A DNA stretch of 64,000 nucleotides from Actinocorallia longicatena (lineage in GTDB: Bacteria > Actinomycetota > Actinomycetes > Streptosporangiales > Streptosporangiaceae). How positions within the stretch are numbered: position 1 is the stretch's first letter; each line of letters begins with the position of its first letter. The notes under the pieces are model-generated. The model did no database searches, was not told the DNA's origin, and was given only the letters and a program-made list of their open reading frames with translations. Location: NCBI RefSeq assembly GCF_039534125.1, contig NZ_BAAAUV010000004.1:124001-188000 (forward strand). Direction: 5' to 3'. The position numbers were made by a program, and so were the translations under genes. Shown piece after piece: positions 1-6,735 of this stretch.

Positions 1-288
1 GGGGTGAACATCTTCCACTACCAGCCCACGATGATGCACGCGAAGGTCGTCACGGTGGACGGCATCGCCGCTCTCGTCGGCTCGACCAACTTCAACCGCC
101 GCTCCCTCGACCACGACGAGGAGATCATGCTCGCGGTGCTCGACGAGGAGTTCACCGCCGTCCTCGACGGCCAGTTCGACCAGGACCTCGAGAAGAGCGA
201 ACGGATCGACGCCGACGGCTGGTCCAGGCGATCGGCCTGGCAGCGGACCCAGGAGTACGCGGTCCGCCCCATCCGCCGCTTCCTGTGA
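1..288 (+). CDS. Phospholipase D-like / cardiolipin synthase-type protein, C-terminal part (5' truncated)
   Basis: The reading frame is open at the left window edge, so only the C-terminal 95 codons are present. The fragment holds one HKD motif (H-A-K followed by a D six residues on, in MMHAKVVTVDG) and then GSTNFNRRSL, typical of the second catalytic half of phospholipase D / cardiolipin synthase enzymes, which transfer phosphatidyl groups at the membrane. The Asn-Phe-Asn pattern after GST fits the bacterial cardiolipin synthase branch. The gene ends TGA at 286-288. The missing N-terminus prevents a firm choice between Cls and another PLD-like hydrolase. Confidence 0.8.
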   Translation, partial: GVNIFHYQPTMMHAKVVTVDGIAALVGSTNFNRRSLDHDEEIMLAVLDEEFTAVLDGQFDQDLEKSERIDADGWSRRSAWQRTQEYAVRPIRRFL

Positions 289-383
289 TCTCGGCCGTCC
301 GATTCTCCCTGGCCGGGATTGAGACGGTGTGAGGGGGTAGCACCACTGATGTGTGCAGTGGCGTGATCGAAGGAGTGGGCCTG

Positions 384-794
384 ATGACGGCGGAGAGTCC
401 CCGTGCGGTGTTCCGGGCGAAGCCGTGGTCGGGTGCGGTGGAGGCGGCGCGGCTGTTCTCGGCCCGGGTGATGCGGCGGTGGTCGCTGGGGCAGGCCGAG
501 GAACGGGTGACCGCGATCATCGCGGAGCTGGTCGCGAACGCGGTGGAGCACGCGGGAACCGACGTGGAGGTGCGGCTCTCGCGGAACGGGGAGGTCCGGA
601 TCGAGGTCGCCGATCATGATCCCGCGCCGCCGGTGATGAGGATGCCGGATCCGCTGGAGGAAGGCGGCCGGGGAATGATCATCGTCGACCGCTATTCCAC
701 CCAGTGGGGGACCGACCGCGCCGGAAAGGGCAAGACCGTCTGGGCCGAGGTCGATGTGCGGCCCGCCCCGTTTTCCTCCGCACCGGCCCTCTGA
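384..794 (+). CDS. ATP-binding anti-sigma-type protein (SpoIIAB/RsbW-like HATPase)
   Basis: A 136-residue GHKL ATPase domain of the kind used alone by actinobacteria as anti-sigma factors or serine kinases in partner-switching. Visible motifs are the N-box (ELVANAVEHAG), the G1 box (VADHDPAPP) and a G2-like GGRGMIIV. I chose ATG 384 because GGAG at 371-374 sits nine bases upstream; the open frame extends to GTG 351 without a good ribosome site. It stands alone, with a short hairpin over its stop codon. Its sigma or anti-anti-sigma partner is not adjacent; the STAS proteins at 37.9-38.7 kb are the nearest candidates in the window, which is only a guess. Confidence 0.85.
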   Translation: MTAESPRAVFRAKPWSGAVEAARLFSARVMRRWSLGQAEERVTAIIAELVANAVEHAGTDVEVRLSRNGEVRIEVADHDPAPPVMRMPDPLEEGGRGMIIVDRYSTQWGTDRAGKGKTVWAEVDVRPAPFSSAPAL

Positions 795-806
795 ACAAAG
801 GGCCGG
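783..806 (+). terminator. Hairpin overlapping a stop codon (candidate terminator)
   Basis: An 8-bp perfect stem (783-790 with 799-806, CCGGCCCT / AGGGCCGG) with an 8-base loop that contains the TGA of the anti-sigma-type gene. No T-run follows, so it would be a weak or Rho-assisted terminator. Confidence 0.4.
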
Positions 807-1670
807 GCGCCGATCCTTCTCTGACGAGAAGCCGGGTTCCGCCGATGCCGAAGGGCATTCCGGTGGATCTCGCGGCGATCGAGCCGGACGGCGGCGTCCG
901 ATGAACCCCATGGTCAAGGCGGGCATGTCGGCGTTCGCGGGCGAGAGTTCGCCCTCGACGAAGCCGTCCACCGGTCGGAAGCCGGGAAAGGATCGGCCTC
1001 ACTGTCAATTCTCGTTATCTGGCTGTTGTCGCGACTATTCGCCTTGGGCGGGCGGCCTGCCCCACGGTTTTTCGCGATCTGTTCTGTGTAAATGAGGAAA
1101 TGGTCGAAGGAGGTGCCGGTACCACCTCGGGAAAGGCGCGATATGTCGATCATCCCGGGCTGGTCGTCGCCTCGCCCAGGAGTCGGCGGGGGGTGGGCTC
1201 CGTCCGGGGCGCGCCCTGGAACCCGGCCTCCGCACGGGCCGCTCTTGGCTGATCATCTCGTCGCGTGGACACTTTATGTCAGTGCCGTGACATTTGAGGA
1301 AAGACATCTTCCGGGTTCGCCGCACGGGGATATTCGGCCCTGGCCTTAACGGTCACCGTGCGGGGCTGGATCCTGATGCAGGGTAGCCGTGATGCCTGGC
1401 CGTAGCGGCGATGGCGTCGGATGAATCCCCGCTCCGCGCATCGGGACGGTACCCGGTGTACGGATACCGAGCGGTACCGAATGGCGTCCGCAACCGCGCG
1501 GCGAACAAGAGTCGAGTTCTTTGGGAAATGTACTGGCTACTGTTTGGTATTCGAGGGATTCTCGATATGATCGGTGCTCGCCCTTCGGATTAAGACCGTC
1601 GAGTTTGCCCTGTTCCCGCAATGGCTCCGCGCACTCCTGTCCCTCCGCAGAAGAAGGCCGTAAACCCCCC
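795..1670. other. Long non-coding gap (876 bases)
   Basis: No open frame here resembles a known protein, and codon use in the short frames is not actinobacterial. It probably carries the promoter and leader of the ABC importer that begins at 1671. It holds one copy of a CAAATGTC-type motif (1285-1296, reverse strand) seen upstream of three other genes, and two GGTACC sites about 25 bases apart (near 1449 and 1473). I looked for a TPP riboswitch because the importer is NMT1-like, but saw no recognisable thi-box. Confidence 0.6.
1285..1296 (-). promoter_or_regulatory. CAAATGTC-type motif, copy 1 (CAAATGTCACGG on minus strand)
   Basis: Matches 11 of 12 positions of CAAATGTCGCGG found at 24050 and 27843. 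It lies in a long gap with no recognised minus-strand gene beside it, so this copy is the least certain. Confidence 0.25.
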
Positions 1671-2684
1671 ATGCGATTTCCCGCCCTGTTCAAGTTCGCC
1701 ACCGGCGTCGGCGCGATCCTCCTGTCGGCGTCCCTGCTCACCGCCTGCGGCGACTCCGGTGGTGACGACGCAGGCGCCAAGTCCAAGATCACGCTCGGGT
1801 TCTCCGCGTGGCCGGGATGGTTCCCCTGGCAGGTGGCTCAGGAGAAGGGGCTGTTCACCAAGAACGGCGTGACGGTCGACCTCAAGTACTTCGAGAGCTA
1901 CACCGACTCGCTCCAGGCGCTGGCCTCCGGCGCGATCGACGCCAACAGCCAGACGCTCAACGACACGCTCGCGTCGGTGTCGGGAGGGGCGAAGCAGACG
2001 ATCGTCCTGGTCAACGACAACTCGACCGGCAACGACCAGATCATCGCCAGGCCCGGGATCGCCTCCCTCGCCGACCTCAAGGGCAAGACCGTCTCGGCCG
2101 AACCCGGCACCGTCGACCACTACCTGCTGCTGCTCGCCCTCAAGAAGGCGGGCCTGACCGAGAGGGACATCACCTTCCGGCCGCTCGTCACCGACGCGGC
2201 GGCCGCGGCCTTCGCCTCCGGGAAGATCGACGCGGTCGGCGCGTTCGCCCCGTTCACGACCACCGCGCTGAAGCTCAAGGGAAGCTCGGCCATCGCGACG
2301 TCGAAGGACTTCCCCGGCGCGATCCCCGACCACCTCGTGGTCCAGCGCGAGCTCGTGGACGACCGGTCCGAGCAGGTCCAGGCGCTCGTCCAGACCTGGT
2401 TCGACACCCTGAAGTGGATCAAGGAGAACCCGGCGGAGGCCGTCAAGATCATGTCCGCTCGGGCGTCGGTCTCCGAGAGCGACTACCGGTCCTACGACGC
2501 GGGGACGACCATCTTCTCGCTCGAGCAGAACATCAAGGCGTTCGGGACGGGGACCGAGCCGACCAACCTCGGATTCCAGGCCGAGCAGATCGCGACGTTC
2601 CTCGTCGACTCGAAGCTCGCCGACGCCAAGCCCTCCCTGGACGGCCTGCTCGAGCCCAAGTTCCTGCAGAGCGTGAAGCCGTGA
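1671..2684 (+). CDS. ABC importer substrate-binding lipoprotein (NMT1/SsuA-like)
   Basis: A 337-residue periplasmic-type binding protein. ATG 1671 opens a lipoprotein signal peptide with lipobox LLTAC (Cys about residue 25). The mature part has the NMT1/SsuA-like pattern LGFSAWPGWFPWQVAQEKGLF, then DANSQTLNDTL and a second-lobe PGTVDHYLL. Such proteins bind small anions, sulfonates, nitrate or pyrimidine precursors; the ligand cannot be read from sequence. It is the first gene of a three-gene importer: its stop overlaps the permease start (GTGA). The protein at 4262-5263 is so similar across its whole length that the two are clearly paralogues. Confidence 0.9.
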   Translation: MRFPALFKFATGVGAILLSASLLTACGDSGGDDAGAKSKITLGFSAWPGWFPWQVAQEKGLFTKNGVTVDLKYFESYTDSLQALASGAIDANSQTLNDTLASVSGGAKQTIVLVNDNSTGNDQIIARPGIASLADLKGKTVSAEPGTVDHYLLLLALKKAGLTERDITFRPLVTDAAAAAFASGKIDAVGAFAPFTTTALKLKGSSAIATSKDFPGAIPDHLVVQRELVDDRSEQVQALVQTWFDTLKWIKENPAEAVKIMSARASVSESDYRSYDAGTTIFSLEQNIKAFGTGTEPTNLGFQAEQIATFLVDSKLADAKPSLDGLLEPKFLQSVKP

Positions 2685-3523
2685 CCTCGCTCACCGGCCG
2701 CCGATGGGCGCCGCTTCCCCGGCGGCGCCCGGCCAGGCAGGTCCCCCCGCTGCTGGGTCTGGGCGTCCCCGTCCCGAAGACCTCCCGCTGGGTTCTGCGG
2801 GCGGTGTCGGTGGCCGTTCCGCTGGGTCTGTGGTTCTTCGTGTCCGCGCTGGGCGTGGTGGGGAAGGAGTTCCTGCCGAGTCCTGGGGACACCTGGGCGG
2901 CGGGGTGGGAGATGGCGCGGTCGGGTCAGCTCGCCGATGACGTCTGGGCGAGTTCGGCGCGGATCCTGTACGGCTTCGGCATCGCGGTGGTGGTCTCGGT
3001 TCCGCTCGGGATCTTGATGGGTGCCTTTCCTTCGGTGCATGCGGGGCTGGAGCCGATCGTCGGGATTCTGCGGTATCTGCCGGCGGCGGCGTTCATCCCG
3101 TTGCTGGTGATCTGGCTGGGGATCGGTGAGTCCTCGAAGGTCGCCCTGCTGGTGATCGGGGTGGTGTTCTTCAACACTCTGATGACCGCCGACGTCGTGA
3201 AAGTCGTTCCCAAAGAGCTGCGGCAGGTGTCGGCCACGCTCGGTGCGCGCCAGGGCGAGATCCTCCGCAAGGTCGTGGTCCCCTATGCCCTGCCGGGAAT
3301 CCTGGATGCGATCCGGGTGAACTTCGCGGTGGCGTGGAACCTCGTGGTCGTGGCCGAGCTGATCGCGGCGGAGTCGGGGCTGGGTTACCGGATCTCGCGG
3401 GCGCAGCGTTTCCTGCAGAGCGACAAGATCTTCGCGATATTGATCGTGATCGGGCTGATCGGGCTGGCCATCGACGTGGTCCTCCGGCTGGTCCGCGACC
3501 GGATCGGAAGGTGGCAGCCATGA
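2681..3523 (+). CDS. ABC importer permease (SsuC/TauC-like)
   Basis: 280 residues. A basic N-terminal tail is followed by about six hydrophobic segments and the BPD_transp_1 coupling loop (ATLGARQGEILRKVVVPYALPGI), in which the EAA-type glycine is present. It forms the membrane channel of the importer whose binding protein precedes it. The GTG start at 2681 overlaps the previous stop, and its own stop overlaps the ATPase start at 3520, so the three genes are translationally coupled. The open frame runs far upstream, but that part is an out-of-frame shadow of the binding protein. Confidence 0.9.
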   Translation: MTSLTGRRWAPLPRRRPARQVPPLLGLGVPVPKTSRWVLRAVSVAVPLGLWFFVSALGVVGKEFLPSPGDTWAAGWEMARSGQLADDVWASSARILYGFGIAVVVSVPLGILMGAFPSVHAGLEPIVGILRYLPAAAFIPLLVIWLGIGESSKVALLVIGVVFFNTLMTADVVKVVPKELRQVSATLGARQGEILRKVVVPYALPGILDAIRVNFAVAWNLVVVAELIAAESGLGYRISRAQRFLQSDKIFAILIVIGLIGLAIDVVLRLVRDRIGRWQP

Positions 3524-4257
3524 GGCTCAACGCGATCGGCCGGGACTTCGGGTCCACCAAGGCCCTGGAGAACATCTCCCTGGAGGTGCGCCCGGGGGAG
3601 TTCGTGTGCATCGTCGGGGCCAGTGGCTCCGGCAAGTCGACCCTGCTGTCGCTGATCGCGGGGCTTGATGCCCCGTCCACCGGGACGATCACGGTGGACG
3701 GGGCGCGGGTGCACGGTCCGGGGCCTGAGCGGGGCCTGGTCTTCCAGACGGGGGCGTTGTTCCCGTGGAAGACGGTCGGGGAGAACGTCGCTTTCGGGCT
3801 GCGGCTTCTGCGGCTGAACCGTGCTGAGCGGCGGGATCGGGTGGCGTGGTATCTGGCGGAGGTGGGTCTGAGGGGTCTGGAGGGGCGGTTGCCGAAGGAG
3901 TTGTCGGGCGGGCAGCGTCAGCGGGTGGCGATCGCGCGGGCTCTGGTGTGTGAGCCGTCGGTGCTGCTGCTGGATGAGCCGTTCGGTGCTCTGGACTGTC
4001 AGACCAAGGACGACATGCAGGTGTTCCTGCGTCAGGTGTGGAAGGACACCGGTACCACGATCCTGATGGTCACCCATGATGTCGAGGAGGCCGTCTTCCT
4101 CGCCCAGCGGGTCATCGTCCTGACCACGAAGCCGGGACGGATCGCCGCCGAACTCGACGTCGACCTTCCCGGCCACCGCGATCTGCTGCTCAAGCGCGAA
4201 CCGGACTTCCTGAAGATCCGCGCCGAGGTCGACGACCTCGTGCGCGCCCACATGTGA
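3520..4257 (+). CDS. ABC importer ATPase (SsuB/TauB-like)
   Basis: 245 residues with a complete nucleotide-binding domain: Walker A GASGSGKST (near residue 38), Q-loop VFQTGALFPW, signature LSGGQRQRV, Walker B VLLLDEPFGALD and H-loop VTHDVEEA. The LFPW Q-loop and EPFGALD are typical of the nitrate/sulfonate/taurine subgroup. It powers the importer encoded by the two preceding genes (ATGA overlap). Four bases separate its stop from that of the convergent paralogous binding-protein gene, with no visible terminator. Confidence 0.93.
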   Translation: MRLNAIGRDFGSTKALENISLEVRPGEFVCIVGASGSGKSTLLSLIAGLDAPSTGTITVDGARVHGPGPERGLVFQTGALFPWKTVGENVAFGLRLLRLNRAERRDRVAWYLAEVGLRGLEGRLPKELSGGQRQRVAIARALVCEPSVLLLDEPFGALDCQTKDDMQVFLRQVWKDTGTTILMVTHDVEEAVFLAQRVIVLTTKPGRIAAELDVDLPGHRDLLLKREPDFLKIRAEVDDLVRAHM

Positions 4258-4261
4258 GGTC

Positions 4262-5263
4262 TCAGTCCCGCAGCGCCAGGATGAAGCGCGGCTCGAACAG
4301 CCCGTTCAGGGCCGGCTTCATCGGCGCGAGCCGGTTATCGAACAGGAACTGCGACAGCGACCTCGCCTGGAACGGCAGGCTGACGGCGTTCGTCCCGGTC
4401 CGGAACGCCTGGACGTTCTGCTCGAGCGAGAAGATCGTCGTCCCCGCCTCGTAGGAGGAGTACTCGGACTCCGAGACCCCGGCCCGCTTGGCCATGATGC
4501 GGTTGGCCTCCTGCCGGTTCGCCTCGATCCAGTCCACCGTGTCGAACCAGGTCTTCACCAGGGACTGGACGTCGTCGGGCCGCTTGTTCAGGAAGGCGCC
4601 CGTGACGACCAGGTGGTCGGGGATCGCGCCGGGGAAGTCCTTCGACGTGGCGATGGCCTTGCTGCCCTCCAGCTGGAGCGCGGTGGTCGTGAACGGCGCG
4701 AACACCCCGACCGCGTCGACCTTGCCCTGGTTGAGCGCGTCGGCGGCGGCGTCGGTCGCCATCGGCTGGAACTGCACGTCCTTGGGGCCGAGCCCGGCCT
4801 TGCGGAGCGCGAGCATGAGCAGGTAGTGGTCGACCGTCCCCTCCTCGGCCGCCACCTTCTTGCCCTTCAGGTCCGCGATCTTGTTGATGCCCGGCCGGGC
4901 GATGATCTGGTCGTTGCCCGTGGAGTTGTCGTTGACCAGGACGATCGTCTCGCGGGCCCCGTCGGTCACCGACGACAGCGTGTCGTTCAGCGTCTGGCTG
5001 TTGGCGTCGATGTCGCCGTTGGTGAGCGCGGTCAGGCTGTCGGTGTAGTTGTCGTACCAGCGCAGATCGACGTCGAGGCCGTTGCGCTTGAAGAAGCCCT
5101 TCTCCTGGGCCACCTGCCAGGGGAACCAGCCGGGCCAGGCGCTGAAGCCCAGCTTGACGGGCTTGCCCTCGCTCTCGCCCTGCCCCGGCAGGGGGCCGCA
5201 GCCGACGAGCGGCAGGGCCGCGACCAGGACCGCGGCGCAGAGCAGCCGGTTGACTCGAACCAT
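4262..5263 (-). CDS. Substrate-binding lipoprotein, paralogue of the importer's binding protein, at the end of a conservon
   Basis: 333 residues with a lipoprotein signal (lipobox PLVGC) and then the same LGFSAWPGWFPWQVAQEKG, DANSQTLNDTL, LVNDNSTGNDQIIARPGI and KDFPGAIPDHLVV blocks as the protein at 1671-2684. ATG 5263 is preferred because GGAGGA sits five bases upstream; an in-frame ATG at 5278 has a poorer site. No permease or ATPase follows. It lies directly behind the conservon GTPase on the same strand, so it is either an alternative receptor for the adjacent importer or the extracytoplasmic sensor feeding the conservon kinase. The second reading is inference from position only. Confidence 0.88.
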   Translation of the reverse strand: MVRVNRLLCAAVLVAALPLVGCGPLPGQGESEGKPVKLGFSAWPGWFPWQVAQEKGFFKRNGLDVDLRWYDNYTDSLTALTNGDIDANSQTLNDTLSSVTDGARETIVLVNDNSTGNDQIIARPGINKIADLKGKKVAAEEGTVDHYLLMLALRKAGLGPKDVQFQPMATDAAADALNQGKVDAVGVFAPFTTTALQLEGSKAIATSKDFPGAIPDHLVVTGAFLNKRPDDVQSLVKTWFDTVDWIEANRQEANRIMAKRAGVSESEYSSYEAGTTIFSLEQNVQAFRTGTNAVSLPFQARSLSQFLFDNRLAPMKPALNGLFEPRFILALRD

Positions 5264-5292
5264 GTCTCGTCCTCCCATTCCCTCTCGGGAGA

Positions 5293-5868
5293 TCAGGTCG
5301 CGTTGAAGATGACGCTGTCGAGCAGGGCGAGGAGCACCAGCTTCACCGACTCCTTCTGGCGCGCGTCGCACAGGACGAGCGGGACGCGGTCGGCGACTCC
5401 GAGCGCCTCGCGGACCTCGTCCAGCTCGAACTGCTCGGAACCGGGAAAGTGGTTCACCCCGATGGCGATCGGGATCGACGCCTCCTCGAAGAAGTCGAGG
5501 GCGGCGTAGGCCTGGTCGATCCGCCGGGTGTCGACCAGGACGATGGCGCCGATCGCGCCCTCGATGAGGTCGTCCCACAGGAACGCGAACCGCTCCTGCC
5601 CCGGCGTGCCGAACAGGTACAGCACGATCCGCTCGTCGACGGTGATCCGCCCGAAGTCGAACGCGACCGTCGTGGTCGACTTGTTCTCGACGCCCGAGGT
5701 GTCGTCGACGCCGACGGAGGCCGAGGTCATCGCCGCCTCGGTCGTGAGGGGCTCGATCTCGGAGATCGCCCCGACGAACGTCGTCTTCCCCACCCCGAAC
5801 CCGCCCGAAATGATGATCTTCGCGGAGACGACGGAGGTGAGGGTCTCAGAGTGCACGGACACCGTCAC
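5293..5868 (-). CDS. cvnD: Conservon GTPase (CvnD-type)
   Basis: 191 residues of the small Ras-like / DUF-ATP-bind family found in actinobacterial conservons. P-loop GGFGVGKTTF (about residues 21-30), switch region STTTVAFDFG, G3 box LFGTPGQERF, and a degenerate G4 region (GVNHFPG). It acts as the molecular switch downstream of the CvnA kinase and CvnB roadblock protein. The GTG start at 5868 lies inside the end of the DUF742 gene (23-base overlap), indicating translational coupling. Confidence 0.92.
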   Translation of the reverse strand: MTVSVHSETLTSVVSAKIIISGGFGVGKTTFVGAISEIEPLTTEAAMTSASVGVDDTSGVENKSTTTVAFDFGRITVDERIVLYLFGTPGQERFAFLWDDLIEGAIGAIVLVDTRRIDQAYAALDFFEEASIPIAIGVNHFPGSEQFELDEVREALGVADRVPLVLCDARQKESVKLVLLALLDSVIFNAT

Positions 5869-6301
5869 GGATCCTTTCCAACAGGGACAGCGAGAGGTGT
5901 CCGTTCTGCCCGACGTGCTCGTGGACGGTCAGATAGCGCTCCGCGAGCAGATCGGCGATCAGCACGCGGACCACGCCGAGCGGCACCCCGAGGCCGGCGG
6001 CGATCTCGGCCACCGACAGCGGCCACTGGCAGACCTCCACGATCCGGCGGCGCTCGAAGTTCAGCGGTGCCGACAGGGCCGCTGGGATGGCGGTGACCAG
6101 GGTCTCCACCCGGAGCCGGTCGTCGGCGGGGCGGGTGCGGCCGCCCGTGACGATGAACGGCCTGACGAACTGCTCGTTGGACACCCCGTCGGCCGGAATG
6201 GGCACCGTCGGGGGAGTGCCGGGAGCGGCGGGCTCGGGTCCACGTCCGACGTCGACGGTCCCCGGCGGCCTCGGATGCTCCTGGCGCCGGCCGGAGGTCA
6301 T
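5846..6301 (-). CDS. cvnC: Conservon DUF742 protein (CvnC-type)
   Basis: 151 residues. The N-terminal 40 are Pro/Gly-rich and probably disordered. The rest is a DUF742 domain with the family pattern VRPFIVTGGRT and a winged-helix-like end (LSVAEIAAGLGVPLGVVRVLIADL). In conservons this protein sits between the roadblock protein and the GTPase at the membrane. Its ATG at 6301 overlaps the stop of the roadblock gene (ATGA). Confidence 0.92.
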   Translation of the reverse strand: MTSGRRQEHPRPPGTVDVGRGPEPAAPGTPPTVPIPADGVSNEQFVRPFIVTGGRTRPADDRLRVETLVTAIPAALSAPLNFERRRIVEVCQWPLSVAEIAAGLGVPLGVVRVLIADLLAERYLTVHEHVGQNGHLSLSLLERIRDGVRAL

Positions 6302-6720
6302 CGAAGGACCTTGTTCTTCAGTTCCGTGACGATCTCGGGCGTCAGGAGCGTGCCGAAGCGGTCGCAGAGCACCGCGATCTCGTGGCCCACCAGCCCGAGG
6401 TCGCAGTCGTTGGACGCCACCACACCCAGGCAGCTGCCGTCGGAGATCGCCGACACCAGCAGGAAGCCCCGGCGCATCTCGATCATCACCAGCTTGAGCC
6501 CCTCGAAGCGGTAGCGGTGCGACGCGCTGCGCGCCAGGCTGACCAGTCCGGAGATGATGGCCGCCAGTGGCTCGGCGGACGGTCTGTCCAGGCCCTCCGA
6601 CAGGGCCATCAGGAGACCGTCGGACGAGACCGCCACCGCGTCGGCCACTCCGTCGGTATCCCTGACGAACTTGCCGAGCAGCCAGTTGAAGTTGCTGATC
6701 TCCTGCGCTGTTTGGGACAT
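6298..6720 (-). CDS. cvnB: Conservon roadblock/LC7 protein (CvnB-type)
   Basis: 140 residues with the roadblock/MglB fold typical of the second conservon gene: NFNWLLGKFVRDTDGVADAVAVSSDGLLMALSEGL at the start, then a central hydrophobic helix and a beta-rich end (GFLLVSAISDGSCLGVVAS). Members regulate the GTPase partner. A strong GGAGGAG ribosome site lies upstream of ATG 6720, 15 bases after the kinase stop. Confidence 0.93.
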   Translation of the reverse strand: MSQTAQEISNFNWLLGKFVRDTDGVADAVAVSSDGLLMALSEGLDRPSAEPLAAIISGLVSLARSASHRYRFEGLKLVMIEMRRGFLLVSAISDGSCLGVVASNDCDLGLVGHEIAVLCDRFGTLLTPEIVTELKNKVLR

Positions 6721-6735
6721 AGCGGTTCTCCTCCA

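Noticed and set aside
1346..1670. TPP or other riboswitch ahead of the NMT1-like importer
   Set aside because: No thi-box core or matching paired elements could be seen; NMT1-like binding proteins have many ligands besides thiamine precursors.
1346..1792. Short open frames in the gap before the ABC importer (1092-1349 plus, 1346-1792 minus, 1411-1593 plus)
   Set aside because: No ribosome site, no domain and poor codon bias; one runs into the binding-protein signal peptide.
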